Positions 1 through 9,508 of a stretch of 64,000 bases of DNA are shown here, in pieces; position 1 is the stretch's first letter; each line of letters begins with the position of its first letter. The notes below the pieces were generated by a model. The model was not told where the DNA came from. It made no database searches and saw only the letters and a program-made list of their open reading frames with translations. The DNA lies in assembly GCA_018401375.1 (NCBI GenBank), contig JAGYKR010000001.1:248001-312000 (forward strand), given 5' to 3'. This DNA comes from Ilumatobacteraceae bacterium (GTDB lineage Bacteria; Actinomycetota; Acidimicrobiia; Acidimicrobiales; Ilumatobacteraceae). The position numbers were made by a program, and so were the translations under genes.

Positions 1-14
1 CTCAGAGGAGAATC

Positions 15-1508
15 ATGTCATCCCCTACCGCCGACCCCCAGACCGCTGACTCTCACGCCGCCCGGCGCGATTTCCGAGTGGCCGATCTGTCACTCGCCCC
101 TTTTGGTCGCAAGGAAATGCACCTCGCCGAACACGAGATGCCCGGGCTGCTGGCGATTCGCGCCGAGTACGGCCCGTCCAAGCCGCTCGCTGGAGCCCGG
201 ATCTCCGGGTCGCTCCACATGACGATCCAAACGGCTGTGCTGATTGAGACCCTGACCGAACTCGGTGCTGAAGTGCGCTGGGCCTCTTGCAACATTTTCT
301 CCACCCAGGATCATGCCGCCGCGGCGGTCGTGGTGGGACCCCACGGGACTGTCGAAGATCCCCAAGGGGTTCCGGTGTTTGCGTGGAAGGGTGAGACCCT
401 CGAGGAGTACTGGTGGGCCACTGAGCAGATGATGACCTGGCCCGGATATGACGGGCCGAACATGATCCTCGATGATGGTGGGGACGCAACGATGCTCCTC
501 CATAAAGGCGTGGAGTTTGAAAAGGCCGGTCGAGTCCCCGATCCGGGCGAAGCGGGTAACGCCGAGATGGCGATCGTGCTCGGTTTGCTGCAGCGTTCCT
601 TGCGTAACGATCCGAATAAGTGGACCCGGATGGCCAGCCACATCAAAGGCGTCACCGAAGAGACCACGACAGGGGTGAAGCGTCTCTACAAGATGGCCGC
701 AGACGGTGAACTGTTGTTCCCGGCCATCAACGTCAATGACTCGGTCACAAAATCCAAGTTCGACAATCTGTACGGCTGCCGGCATTCGCTCGTGGATGCG
801 ATCTCACGGGCCACCGATGTGATGCTCGGCGGCAAGACCGCTGTGGTGCTCGGTTACGGCGATGTTGGTAAAGGTTGTGTGCAGTCGCTGCGGGGCCAAG
901 GAGCCCGAGTGATCGTTACTGAAATTGACCCGATCAACGCCCTTCAAGCCGCGATGGAAGGTTTGCAGGTGTTGCGGATGGAAGATGTGGTGGACACCGC
1001 CGACATCTTCGTCACTGCGAGCGGCAATGCCGATCTGATCACTGTGGACCACATGCACCAGATGAAGCACAACGCGATCATCTGCAACATCGGCCACTTT
1101 GACAACGAGATCGATATGGCGGGTCTCGCCCGCTCCGGAGCCACCCGCGATGAGCTGAAGCCCGGTACTGACCTGTGGACGTTCCCGGCTGCGGACGGGC
1201 GTGGGAGCCATGCGGTGATCGTGCTCGCTGAGGGGCGCCTCGTGAACCTCGGCTGCGCGACCGGGCACCCGAGTTTCGTGATGAGTTGTTCGTTCTCCAA
1301 TCAGGTCATCGCCCAGGTGGAGCTGTTCACGAAGACCGATCAGTATCCGATCGGGGTGTACGTGTTACCGAAACATCTCGATGAAAAGGTGGCTCGATTC
1401 CATCTCGAGGCCCTTGGGGTGCGACTCACACAGCTCACTGACGAGCAGGCCGAGTACATCGGTATCGAGCCGTCGGGTCCGTTTAAGTCCGACCAGTACC
1501 GTTATTAG
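15..1508 (+). CDS. ahcY: Adenosylhomocysteinase (S-adenosyl-L-homocysteine hydrolase)
   Basis: This 497-residue cytosolic enzyme hydrolyses S-adenosylhomocysteine reversibly to adenosine and homocysteine, relieving product inhibition of methyltransferases in the methyl cycle. The sequence shows the family blocks QDHAAAA near residue 100, the NAD-binding Rossmann stretch [11 protein letters not shown] in the middle, and the C-terminal ending KSDQYRY that is typical of the family. Length fits actinobacterial members. The ATG at 15 is preceded by AGAGGAG at 4-10, a good ribosome binding site. The oleA gene follows 40 bases downstream on the same strand, so read-through is possible, although no functional link is obvious. 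Identification is very secure. Confidence 0.97.
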   Translation: MSSPTADPQTADSHAARRDFRVADLSLAPFGRKEMHLAEHEMPGLLAIRAEYGPSKPLAGARISGSLHMTIQTAVLIETLTELGAEVRWASCNIFSTQDHAAAAVVVGPHGTVEDPQGVPVFAWKGETLEEYWWATEQMMTWPGYDGPNMILDDGGDATMLLHKGVEFEKAGRVPDPGEAGNAEMAIVLGLLQRSLRNDPNKWTRMASHIKGVTEETTTGVKRLYKMAADGELLFPAINVNDSVTKSKFDNLYGCRHSLVDAISRATDVMLGGKTAVVLGYGDVGKGCVQSLRGQGARVIVTEIDPINALQAAMEGLQVLRMEDVVDTADIFVTASGNADLITVDHMHQMKHNAIICNIGHFDNEIDMAGLARSGATRDELKPGTDLWTFPAADGRGSHAVIVLAEGRLVNLGCATGHPSFVMSCSFSNQVIAQVELFTKTDQYPIGVYVLPKHLDEKVARFHLEALGVRLTQLTDEQAEYIGIEPSGPFKSDQYRY

Positions 1509-1548
1509 CCCCGGCTTGCGAGAGCGATCCCCAGCCAGAAAGGTTGCC

Positions 1549-2589
1549 ATGGCACAGGTACCCAAGCCACAAATCTCGGTGTTTCGGCATCACAACAGCG
1601 GTGTCTTGAGCCTCGCCGCAGTGGAACCTACCGAGGTGGTCACATCGGACTGGATCGATGAGCAACTCGCCGAGACCTATGCCCGCAACGGCTTGAAAGC
1701 TGGGCTGCTGGCCGGGTTGGCCGGGATCGAGGAACGCCGTTGGTGGGCGCCTGACGTTGGCTTTGCCGATGTAGCCGCCAAAGCCGGAGAAAAGGCGATT
1801 GAAGCGGCCGGGATTGATCGGTCAGAGATTGGCCTGATGATCTCCACCTCAGTGTGCAAAGACCATCTGGAACCTTCCATGGCATGTGCGGTTCACGACC
1901 GGCTCGGCCTTGGTCCGGCATGTTTGAACTTTGATATCGGCAACGCCTGTTTGGGATTTGTTAACGCGATGCATTTGGCAGCCGCAATGCTGGACTCGGG
2001 TGTGATCCGTTATGCGTTGATCGTGGATGGCGAAGGCAGTCGTTACACCCAACAGACCACCTTGGACCGTCTCCGTCGCCCCGAAACCACCGCCGGCGAC
2101 GTGTTCAGCGAATTTGCGTCCTTGACTCTCGGTTCGGGTGGCGCAGCGATGGTGATGACCCAAATGGATCTCCACCCTGAAGCCCATCGTCTCGTTGGTG
2201 GGGTGGGCCGGGCGGCCACTCAGCACAACACGCTGTGCATCGGTGATTTGGACAAGATGACCACCGATACCCACGGACTGCTGGTCGCGGGATTGGACTT
2301 GGCCGAGGAGGCCTGGACTGCCTCAGCAGAAGTCTTCGACTGGTCTGTGGGGGTGGACTGGTTCATTATCCACCAGGTTTCCAAGGTGCACACCACCTTG
2401 TTGTGTGACCGGTTGGGGATCGACGCCACAAAGGTGCCGTTGACGTTCCCGTATCTCGGCAACGTGGGCCCGGCGGCGGTCCCGATGACTCTCGCCAGTG
2501 TGCAGGATCAGATGACGAGCGGCCAACGGGTGTTGTGCATGGGGATCGGCTCGGGGCTGAACACCTCGTTTTCTGAGATCCAGTGGTGA
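1549..2589 (+). CDS. oleA: OleA, thiolase-fold acyl-CoA condensing enzyme for long-chain olefin synthesis
   Basis: OleA carries out the head-to-head, non-decarboxylative Claisen condensation of two fatty acyl-CoAs to a 2-alkyl-3-oxoalkanoate, the first step of long-chain olefin synthesis. The protein (346 residues) is a FabH/KAS III-type thiolase fold. The nucleophilic Cys134 lies in GNACLGFVNA, a Glu sits in HLEPS near residue 108, and the His and Asn ligands are in FIIHQVS and YLGNVGP. I chose the ATG at 1549 because it follows GAAAGG and gives the normal family length; the frame is open further upstream into ahcY. The assignment as OleA rather than FabH rests on the following oleBC and oleD genes, 9 bases away and then overlapping, which form the diagnostic cluster. 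Confidence 0.92.
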   Translation: MAQVPKPQISVFRHHNSGVLSLAAVEPTEVVTSDWIDEQLAETYARNGLKAGLLAGLAGIEERRWWAPDVGFADVAAKAGEKAIEAAGIDRSEIGLMISTSVCKDHLEPSMACAVHDRLGLGPACLNFDIGNACLGFVNAMHLAAAMLDSGVIRYALIVDGEGSRYTQQTTLDRLRRPETTAGDVFSEFASLTLGSGGAAMVMTQMDLHPEAHRLVGGVGRAATQHNTLCIGDLDKMTTDTHGLLVAGLDLAEEAWTASAEVFDWSVGVDWFIIHQVSKVHTTLLCDRLGIDATKVPLTFPYLGNVGPAAVPMTLASVQDQMTSGQRVLCMGIGSGLNTSFSEIQW

Positions 2590-2598
2590 ACTGACTCC

Positions 2599-5148
2599 AT
2601 GACCGGCGACCGCTTCTTACTGCCCGAGCATCGGCAGATCGAGGTGGAGACCCCATCTGGAATCCACTCGTGGAATCTGATCGACCGGCCCGGCACCGAT
2701 CCGGAGGCCCCGGTGTTGGTCTGTTTGCACGGCAATCCGACCTGGTCGATTGTGTGGAGCCGGCTCGTGAGCGAACTGGACCCGCGATATCGGGTGATTG
2801 CCCCCGATCATCTACAAATGGGTTGGTCCAAGGCCGCTGATCCGCACACCCTGCGGCCATATGCCCAGCGTGTTGAGGATCTGACTGGACTGTTGGACGC
2901 TCTTGAACTGAGCGAACCGGTGTGGCTGGTCGGCCAAGACTGGGGTGGAGCGATCGCGATGGGTTGGGCGGTGGCCCATCCGGACCGGGTGGCGGGCATG
3001 GTGTTGTCCAACACGGGGATTGCGATCCCGACCCGGCGCACGGCACCACGCTTGATCCGTCTGGCAGCGAGTCCACTCATCGGGGATCTGTTGACCCGCC
3101 GGACCGGCATCTTTGTGGCCGGGGCATCACGCCTCCCAGGACTCGGCCTGAGCCGTGACCAACGCAGGGCGCTCGCAGCCCCGTACACCTCGGCGGCGCG
3201 TCGGATAGGTGTAGCCGGATTCGTGGCCGATGTTCCTTTTACGGGGGATCATCCTTCAGCGGCAGTCATCGCCGAGGTAGCCGAACGGATCTCTGATCTG
3301 GCGATTCCGGTGCGATTGCTGTGGGGGCCGAAGGATCCTGTGTTTGATGATTCCTTTGCCGAAGATCTGCGCGGCCGGTTTCGTGACGTGCAGCTGCATC
3401 GGATCTCCGGGGCCGGCCATCTGGCCGTGCTCGAAGCTTCGATCGCCGACATGGTGCACGAGGCGATCGGTGAGGCCGCGTCACCCGCACGCGGTCAGGT
3501 GATCGCAGATGCACCTCCCGTGCCGTTGTGGTCTGCGATTGATGCCCGAGCCGCAGATCCCACGCCAGCGATCTGTGACCTAGCCGGCGATGAGCAGGTC
3601 AGTTTCGCGGAGTTCGCCGAACGGGTGCGCACGGTCATGGCACATCTGCAGGCCCGTCGGGTGGCGGCAGGGGACCGGGTCGCGATGCTGATCCCACCGG
3701 GAGTGGACCTGATCGCTGTGGTGTACGCCTGCTGGAGACTCGGTGCGGTGACGGTGATCGCAGATCGTGGCCTCGGCCTCGGTGGTCTCGGTAGGGCAGT
3801 GCGTTCAGCCCGGGTAGATCATGTGGTGGGTCCGACCAAAGCGCTGGTGGCGGCGAAGGCTTTGCGGTGGGCTCCGGGAGCGGCGCAGATCGCAGTGGAA
3901 GATCTGCGACGCAGCGCCCCGCCAGCCAAAGCGGCTCCGAATCCGCAGCCCGGCGATCTGGCGGCAGTGCTGTTTACCTCCGGGGCAACCGGGCCGGCCA
4001 AAGGGGTGCGTTACACCCATGGTCAGTTATCTGCCCAGCGCGATGCCTTGGCCGCCACGTATGCGATTACGGAGGCCGATGCTTTCGTTGCGGCGTTCGC
4101 TCCGTTTGCGCTGTATGGCCCGGCGCTCGGGATCACCACTGCGTTGCCGGATATGGACGTCACCGCACCCGCCACCTTGACGGCCGCGGCATTAGCCGCA
4201 GCCTGCAAAAAGGTGTCGGCCTCCATGGTGTTTGCGTCCCCGACGGCTCTCGCGAACGTACTCGCCACAGCCGCTGATACTGACCGGAGTGCGTTTGGGA
4301 ACCTGCGTCTCGTGATGTCGGCCGGTGCTCCGGTCCCGATCACGGTGTTGCGTGAGATGGCAGCTTTGTGCCCGAACGCGCAGCTGCGCACTCCCTATGG
4401 CATGACCGAGGTGTTGCCCGTGGCTGATGTGGATCTCGTGGCTCGTGAAGGAGTTGGTGCAGGTCGCGGGGTGTGTGTGGGCCGCCCGGTTCCGGGTTGT
4501 GAGGTAGTGGTGATTCCCGTTGCGCCTGCTGAGCCGAGGATCTGTGCGGTAGGCGAAACCGGTGAGGTGCTGATCTCAGCGGCTTGGATGTCTGATGGCT
4601 ACGACCGTTTGTGGCATACGGAACGGCGTGCCCGGGGTGCCTCACCGCTGGACTTCGGTCCCGACGGGACCGGCGCTCGATGGCATCGATCCGGCGATGT
4701 CGGCCATCTCGACGCCCACGGCAACCTGTGGATTGAGGGTCGGGTCGCTCATCTGATTTATACCGCGCAGGGCCCTGTGACCCCGGTGCCTTTGGAGATC
4801 GCCGCAGAGACAGTGGCGGATGTGATTCGCGCCGCAGCGGTCGGGGTGGGTCCGGTGGGGATCGCTCAGGTGGTGGTGGTCCTCGAATCAGCAACGAACA
4901 CCACTCAGGGTGCGGCCCCGTTAGAGGTACGTGATGCGGTACGCGCCGCGATCGCATCGGCCACCGCAAATTATCCGGATGGTCCGGTCTCGGTGGCGGC
5001 CGTATGGAATGTTGCCAGCCTCCCCGTGGACATTCGCCATAACGCGAAGATTGATCGGGCGGCGGTGTCAGCCCAGATGGAACAGGTCTTATCGGGTGCC
5101 TCTTTGAGCAGACCAGGCAGATCACGGCGATTGGTGCGGGGACGATGA
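2599..5148 (+). CDS. oleBC: OleBC fusion: beta-lactone decarboxylase domain plus beta-lactone synthetase domain
   Basis: This single 849-residue protein joins two enzymes of olefin synthesis. Residues 1-290 are an OleB-type alpha/beta hydrolase of the haloalkane-dehalogenase kind, with HGN at 44-46, the nucleophile Asp114 in GQDWGG, and His274 in GAGHLA. It decarboxylates a cis-beta-lactone to the cis-olefin. Residues 310-849 are an OleC-type member of the acyl-AMP ligase superfamily, with the phosphate loop TSGATGPAKG at 460-469 and the YGMTE block. It uses ATP to close the beta-hydroxy acid into the beta-lactone. Such fusions are known from actinobacterial ole clusters. The stop overlaps the oleD start by 4 bases, so translation is coupled. 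Confidence 0.92.
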   Translation: MTGDRFLLPEHRQIEVETPSGIHSWNLIDRPGTDPEAPVLVCLHGNPTWSIVWSRLVSELDPRYRVIAPDHLQMGWSKAADPHTLRPYAQRVEDLTGLLDALELSEPVWLVGQDWGGAIAMGWAVAHPDRVAGMVLSNTGIAIPTRRTAPRLIRLAASPLIGDLLTRRTGIFVAGASRLPGLGLSRDQRRALAAPYTSAARRIGVAGFVADVPFTGDHPSAAVIAEVAERISDLAIPVRLLWGPKDPVFDDSFAEDLRGRFRDVQLHRISGAGHLAVLEASIADMVHEAIGEAASPARGQVIADAPPVPLWSAIDARAADPTPAICDLAGDEQVSFAEFAERVRTVMAHLQARRVAAGDRVAMLIPPGVDLIAVVYACWRLGAVTVIADRGLGLGGLGRAVRSARVDHVVGPTKALVAAKALRWAPGAAQIAVEDLRRSAPPAKAAPNPQPGDLAAVLFTSGATGPAKGVRYTHGQLSAQRDALAATYAITEADAFVAAFAPFALYGPALGITTALPDMDVTAPATLTAAALAAACKKVSASMVFASPTALANVLATAADTDRSAFGNLRLVMSAGAPVPITVLREMAALCPNAQLRTPYGMTEVLPVADVDLVAREGVGAGRGVCVGRPVPGCEVVVIPVAPAEPRICAVGETGEVLISAAWMSDGYDRLWHTERRARGASPLDFGPDGTGARWHRSGDVGHLDAHGNLWIEGRVAHLIYTAQGPVTPVPLEIAAETVADVIRAAAVGVGPVGIAQVVVVLESATNTTQGAAPLEVRDAVRAAIASATANYPDGPVSVAAVWNVASLPVDIRHNAKIDRAAVSAQMEQVLSGASLSRPGRSRRLVRGR

Positions 5149-6140
5149 AGGTTCTCGTCACCGGTGCGCGCAGCGCTCTGATGGGTCAAATCGCGGCCGC
5201 ACTTATCGGTCGCGGCGATGAGGTGGTGTGCTTACAACGCGGGCCTGCCGAGTTCAACGGATCTGACAGCGCCACACAGGTGCTCGGTGATATCCGTGAG
5301 ATGGAGACAGTTCGCACTGCGGTCACTAGTTGTGACGCGGTCATCCACGGTGCGGCCAAAGTGGGGGTGGTCGGATCCTGGGAGGACTATCGCAGTATCA
5401 ATGTGGATGGAACCACCAACCTGTTGACGGCAGCTCGCGACATCGGAGTGAGCCGGTTTGTCCATGTGTCCACTCCCTCTGTGGCTCATCTCGGCGAGGC
5501 CCTCGTCGGTGGAGCAGCGGATCCTGCGGTGGTGCGAGCCGAAGGGGCGCATTACCCGCGTTCTAAAGCCATGGCGGAAGAGTTGGCCCTCAACGCGAAT
5601 AGTGCTGAGTGTGCGGTGATGGCCGTGCGGCCACATCTCGTGTGGGGGCCTGGTGATACCCAACTCGTGGGTCGGATCGTGGAACGCGCCCGGGCCGGCC
5701 GGTTGGTGATGGTCGGTGATGGTTCTGCACTCGTGGATTCCACTTATGTGGATAACGCGGTCAGCGCTCATCTCGCCGCTCTTGATGCCCTTGTTCCGGG
5801 GGCAAGGTGCGCCGGACGGGCCTATGTGATCTCCAATGGTGAGCCTCGTCCGGTGACCGAACTGATTGAGGGCATCTGTACTGCGGCTCAGGTGCCTTTT
5901 TCTCCGCGACGGGTTCCTGTGCGAGTGGCGACCACAATCGGTTCGGTAGTGGAAAAGCTGTGGCCGCGACTGCGTGAGGGTGAACCGCCGATCACCCGGT
6001 TCGTGGCTGAACAACTCGCAACTGCCCACTGGTTTGATCAACGTGAGGTGCAGGCCGATCTGAACTGGCGGCCAGAAGTCAGTCTGGCCGAGGGATTTGA
6101 GCGGTTAGCGCAGTGGTTCAGTCGCGAGGCGTGTCGCTGA
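5145..6140 (+). CDS. oleD: OleD, NADPH-dependent 2-alkyl-3-oxoalkanoate reductase
   Basis: OleD reduces the beta-keto acid made by OleA to a 2-alkyl-3-hydroxyalkanoate, which is then the substrate of the OleC domain. The protein (331 residues) is an extended short-chain dehydrogenase of the NAD-dependent epimerase family. It has an N-terminal Rossmann stretch starting MKVLVTGARSALMG and a catalytic Tyr-x3-Lys in HYPRSKAMAEE. The ATG at 5145 overlaps the oleBC stop by 4 bases, and the 3' end overlaps the convergent DUF3039 gene by 23 bases. Together oleA, oleBC and oleD make a complete olefin pathway in three genes. Confidence 0.92.
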   Translation: MKVLVTGARSALMGQIAAALIGRGDEVVCLQRGPAEFNGSDSATQVLGDIREMETVRTAVTSCDAVIHGAAKVGVVGSWEDYRSINVDGTTNLLTAARDIGVSRFVHVSTPSVAHLGEALVGGAADPAVVRAEGAHYPRSKAMAEELALNANSAECAVMAVRPHLVWGPGDTQLVGRIVERARAGRLVMVGDGSALVDSTYVDNAVSAHLAALDALVPGARCAGRAYVISNGEPRPVTELIEGICTAAQVPFSPRRVPVRVATTIGSVVEKLWPRLREGEPPITRFVAEQLATAHWFDQREVQADLNWRPEVSLAEGFERLAQWFSREACR

Positions 6141-6405
6141 GGCCGTCGTTCAGCCCTCGATACATCTCGTAGATCTCTTTGCAAGCCTGACAGACCGGGA
6201 GTTGTTTCGGATCCCGAGATGGCACCCAGACATGACCGCATAACGCTTCGAGCGGGGTCCCCATGACCCGCGCCTCGAGCACTTTGGCGGCCGCGGTTTC
6301 ACCACGCTTGGTTTTGACGATGTGAGCCACCAGCGGTTTGCCGGTTTCGGTCTCGGTATCAGACAGCGGAATGGTCTGAGCGGGCAATGTCTCGAGATCC
6401 GACAT
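6118..6405 (-). CDS. DUF3039 family protein
   Basis: This 95-residue protein belongs to DUF3039, a small family seen mostly in Actinobacteria whose function is unknown. The recognisable core is the C-terminal half, with ALCGHVWVPSRDP followed by PVCQACKEIYE. The three cysteines in this core suggest a metal-binding knuckle, which is inference. The start at 6405 gives MSDLETLPAQ; a more upstream start would run into the M20 peptidase gene. It lies 4 bases after the M20 peptidase stop on the same strand, so the two are probably co-transcribed. Confidence 0.8.
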   Translation of the reverse strand: MSDLETLPAQTIPLSDTETETGKPLVAHIVKTKRGETAAAKVLEARVMGTPLEALCGHVWVPSRDPKQLPVCQACKEIYEMYRGLNDGLSDTPRD

Positions 6406-6409
6406 GATT

Positions 6410-7744
6410 TCAGTCAAGCAGATCGGTGGCCACATGCAGCCACAGGTCGGTGGCTAAGGCAAGGCTTTCCACATCGATGCGTTCATCGTTGCCGTGGAAA
6501 CGCTCTCCGAAGGTGGACATGTCCATCGCCGAAGAGAACAGTCCCGCTCCGTACGCCACCGAACCGTGTTCTCGGTAGAAGCGGGCGTCAGTGCCACCGA
6601 CAACGAGACCTGGCACGAGTTCGGCGCCCGGATAGGCCACCTGGGTGCCACGGCGCAAGGCATCCCACAACGGGGTGTGGGCGGCTGACTGAGTGGGATC
6701 AGAATGCTGCAAAACGCTGATCTCCACCAGCGGATAGAGGTCGCCGAGGGCTTCTCGCAACATCAGATCCACATCGGTGGCGGTGGTGCCCGGCGTGGTC
6801 CGGATGTCCACATCTAAGTCCACGACACCAGGGATGATGTTCGTTTTTTGGCCGCCGTGCACCACATTCGGTGAGATGGTCGTGTGGCACAGCGCATGGC
6901 AGCTGCGCGCCACCCGGACCGGCAAGGTCTCAAGGGTTTCCCAGACTCGGGCCGGGTCAACGAGGGCTGCTTTCATCTCGGGGGTGAACGCCATGGTGTC
7001 CACTTGGGCCCGCCATATCTCGCCGATGTGGGCAGCCGGCCGAAAGGTGCTGAGGCGACGCACCACCTCTGCTGTGGTGACGAGGGCATTGTCGCTGCCA
7101 AAGGGCATCGAACCGTGACCAGGAGTTCCATGGATCCGGATTCGGCGCCACGCCAGCCCTTTTTCTCCAGTGTTCACGGTGATCCTGCGGACTCCGTCTG
7201 AACCCTGTGTGGACCAGCCCCCCAGCTCTGTCAGCACATAGTCCGCAGCGATGGCCTCACGATGGTGCTCAAACATCCATTCCGCGCCCCAAGTGCCCCC
7301 GGCCTCCTCATCGGCGACTCCAAAAAAGATGAGGGTCCCCTTGGGTTGGAATCCGGTGCGGGCCAGATGGCGAAAGGCAACCGCCATCGAACTGGTGAGG
7401 TTCAACATGTCGATCGCTCCACGACCCCAGACCTCGCCGTCGACTAACTCACCACCGAACGGATCACGGGTCCAAGTGTCCGGGTTAGCCGGGACCACAT
7501 CGGTATGGCCCATGAGGCACAAACTCGGGGCCGATGGATCGGAACCCTCGATACGCGCCACCACCGACTGGCGTCCCGGTCGAGATTCGTAGCGTTCGAT
7601 CTCGAGGCCGCTGCCTTCGAGAAAATGGGTCAGCACATCTGCGTTGCGGGTCTCATAGCCAGAATCAGGGGTGCCGTCGTTAACACAGGCCGACTGAATC
7701 ATGGTCTGCAACAGTTCGGTGGTTTCGCCCAGCAGTGCGCTCAT
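6410..7744 (-). CDS. M20/M25/M40 family metallopeptidase
   Basis: This 444-residue cytosolic hydrolase of the M20 family probably cleaves an N-acyl amino acid or dipeptide with a co-catalytic zinc pair. The metal-site motifs are LMGHTDVVP near residue 82, with its catalytic Asp, and GVADEEAGGTWG with the catalytic Glu near residues 150-160. A dimerisation domain lies in the middle. The ATG at 7744 (MSALLGE) was preferred to a TTG 9 bases upstream. The substrate cannot be told from sequence; family members include ArgE, DapE and carboxypeptidases. It is divergent from the malic enzyme gene across a 305-base gap. Confidence 0.88.
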   Translation of the reverse strand: MSALLGETTELLQTMIQSACVNDGTPDSGYETRNADVLTHFLEGSGLEIERYESRPGRQSVVARIEGSDPSAPSLCLMGHTDVVPANPDTWTRDPFGGELVDGEVWGRGAIDMLNLTSSMAVAFRHLARTGFQPKGTLIFFGVADEEAGGTWGAEWMFEHHREAIAADYVLTELGGWSTQGSDGVRRITVNTGEKGLAWRRIRIHGTPGHGSMPFGSDNALVTTAEVVRRLSTFRPAAHIGEIWRAQVDTMAFTPEMKAALVDPARVWETLETLPVRVARSCHALCHTTISPNVVHGGQKTNIIPGVVDLDVDIRTTPGTTATDVDLMLREALGDLYPLVEISVLQHSDPTQSAAHTPLWDALRRGTQVAYPGAELVPGLVVGGTDARFYREHGSVAYGAGLFSSAMDMSTFGERFHGNDERIDVESLALATDLWLHVATDLLD

Positions 7745-8049
7745 AGATCCCAATCGTAGGTCACGGCGGAGATCTGGGCTCGATGCGTCATATCTCCGCT
7801 GATCTGCCCTAACCTATGGCCCGTGACTCTTGTTGTAGCACTCGCATCGATTCACATGACTCGCCGTCGATTTGTCCGTCTCATCAGTTTCGCAGCTGCA
7901 GCAGCAGTACGCGTCCCCGCCGCCGTACCGATCAGGGTCCGGTCCAGGCGGGGCATCCGAGTGGTCCGCACCCGCTGACCACCGAGTACCTCGTCTGCCG
8001 GATCGGCAGGCCACTCTGCCGGCATCTGGCCCCACCCACTGGAGTTGCC
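7745..8049. other. Intergenic leader between M20 peptidase and malic enzyme
   Basis: This 305-base gap between divergent genes must hold promoters for both. It contains a perfect 8-base inverted repeat, GCGGAGAT at 7766-7773 and ATCTCCGC at 7792-7799, and a perfect 6-bp hairpin with a 3-base loop, CTGCCGGATCGGCAG, at 7995-8009, about 40 bases before the malic enzyme start. The malic enzyme frame is open back to 7816, and a 40-codon Arg-rich ORF starts at 7857. Neither looks like a protein family I know. I cannot match the leader to a riboswitch class. Confidence 0.5.
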
Positions 8050-9480
8050 ATGTCGAACACCTCATCTTCTGAATCTGCCCCCGAGGGCTCTGGGATCGCG
8101 AGTCGTCCCACCGCTGGGTATTCGCTCACGATTACCTTGCGGGTAGACGACGCTGACCTTGGTCGCGTCCTCGGGCTCATATCGGGCACGGGCGCAGAAA
8201 TTCGGAGCCTGATCACCCCCGAGGAGGCCGGCCATCCCGGTCTGCGACGGATGCATGTGGCCTGTAGCGGTGTGGCCCAGCAAAATGCGGTGCGGTCTGC
8301 TTTGGCTCGGGAATCGGACGTGAAGGTGGAGGACTCCACGTTTGCTCTGCACGAGAACGGGAAGTTGGTGGTGCAAGCCACTGCTGCGTTGAGCGGCCCC
8401 TCCGATCTCGCAATGGCGTACACCCCCGGTGTGGGTCGGGTGTCGAGCGCAATCGCCGAGAACGTGGACCTGGTGTGGAAATACACCGGTCGGGCTAACG
8501 CTGTGGCGGTTTTGTCCAACGGAACCGCAGTGCTTGGCCTCGGTGACATTGGCCCCGAAGCGGCGATGCCGGTGATGGAAGGAAAGGCGGTGCTGTTTAA
8601 GCAGTTCGCCAATGTGGACGCGTATCCGGTGTGTGTGCGAGCTCGCACCGTGGACGAAATGGTGGCACTCGGTAAGGCTCTCGCCCCGACCTTCGGTGGC
8701 ATCAACCTAGAAGACATCAAGGCCCCGGAGTGCTTTGAGATCGAGGAGCGCCTGCAGGCCGAACTCGATATTCCGGTGTTTCATGACGATCAACACGGCA
8801 CCGCAATCGTGGTACTTGCGGCAGTGCAGAACGCCGCTGAAGTGGTGGGTAAGAAGATGAGCGATCTGACGGTGACCGTGGTGGGCACCGGGGCCGCTGG
8901 CGTGGCATGTGCACAGTTGTTGCATCACGTCGGGGTGCGTGACGTGATCGGTGTGGATTCGGTGGGCATCTTGCACGCCGGACGTGAGGGGTTGACCCCT
9001 ACGAAGCAGTGGTTCGTGGACCACGGCAATCGTGATAACCGCACCGGAGGGGTGCGCGAGTCCATGCAAGGTGTTGATGTGTTGCTCGGTCTGTCAGGAC
9101 CGGGCATCATCGACGCCGCCTGGTGCGAGGAGATGGCCAAGGACGCCATCGTGTTCGCAATGGCGAACCCGGTGCCCGAGATCATGCCGGAAGAGATCGG
9201 GACCAATGTGGCCGTGGTGGCTACCGGCCGGAGCGATTACCCCAACCAGATCAACAACGTGTTGGCCTTCCCGGGCGTGTTCCGGGGTTTGCTTGATGTT
9301 CGAGCCACCCGTTGCACCATCGAAATGAAGCTTGCGGCCGCGCAGGCCCTCGCCGATATGGTGCCCCACCCCAACCCCGAACGGATCATTCCTGGTGCGT
9401 TCGAGGAGGGTGTGGCCGAGGCTGTGGCTGCAGCGGTCGCAAAGATGGCGACCTCGCAGGGATTCACCCGCGAAATCTGA
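8050..9480 (+). CDS. NAD-dependent malic enzyme with N-terminal ACT-like domain
   Basis: The enzyme oxidatively decarboxylates malate to pyruvate with reduction of NAD(P), linking the TCA cycle to pyruvate. The 476-residue protein has an ACT-like regulatory domain at about 22-95 and then the malic enzyme core, with SDLAMAYTPGVG, the catalytic region around NLEDIKAPECFEIE, and FHDDQHGTAIVV. The NAD domain contains TVVGTGAAGVAC. The ATG at 8050 was chosen because the ACT-like domain starts soon after it, whereas the upstream open frame (7816-8049) encodes Cys-, Ser- and Arg-rich sequence with no resemblance to the family. The ACT-like domain suggests allosteric control by an amino acid, which is inference. 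Confidence 0.93.
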   Translation: MSNTSSSESAPEGSGIASRPTAGYSLTITLRVDDADLGRVLGLISGTGAEIRSLITPEEAGHPGLRRMHVACSGVAQQNAVRSALARESDVKVEDSTFALHENGKLVVQATAALSGPSDLAMAYTPGVGRVSSAIAENVDLVWKYTGRANAVAVLSNGTAVLGLGDIGPEAAMPVMEGKAVLFKQFANVDAYPVCVRARTVDEMVALGKALAPTFGGINLEDIKAPECFEIEERLQAELDIPVFHDDQHGTAIVVLAAVQNAAEVVGKKMSDLTVTVVGTGAAGVACAQLLHHVGVRDVIGVDSVGILHAGREGLTPTKQWFVDHGNRDNRTGGVRESMQGVDVLLGLSGPGIIDAAWCEEMAKDAIVFAMANPVPEIMPEEIGTNVAVVATGRSDYPNQINNVLAFPGVFRGLLDVRATRCTIEMKLAAAQALADMVPHPNPERIIPGAFEEGVAEAVAAAVAKMATSQGFTREI

Positions 9481-9508
9481 CCAGCCAGATCGATTCAGCC
9501 GGATCTAG

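Noticed and set aside
90-785. Long minus-strand ORF opposite ahcY
   Set aside because: It is antisense to a strongly conserved enzyme and has no protein-family features.
1381-1548. Longer N-terminus for OleA inside ahcY
   Set aside because: It would overlap ahcY by 128 bases; the ATG at 1549 has a ribosome site and gives normal length.
4340-5161. Long minus-strand ORF (273 codons) opposite oleBC
   Set aside because: Arg- and Pro-rich composition typical of an antisense shadow in high-GC DNA.
7857-7979. 40-codon Arg-rich ORF in the malic enzyme leader
   Set aside because: No ribosome site, biased composition and no similarity to anything I know; probably chance.
7816-8049. Longer N-terminus for the malic enzyme
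   Set aside because: The extra 78 residues are Cys-, Ser- and Arg-rich and unlike the family; the ACT-like domain begins just after the ATG at 8050.
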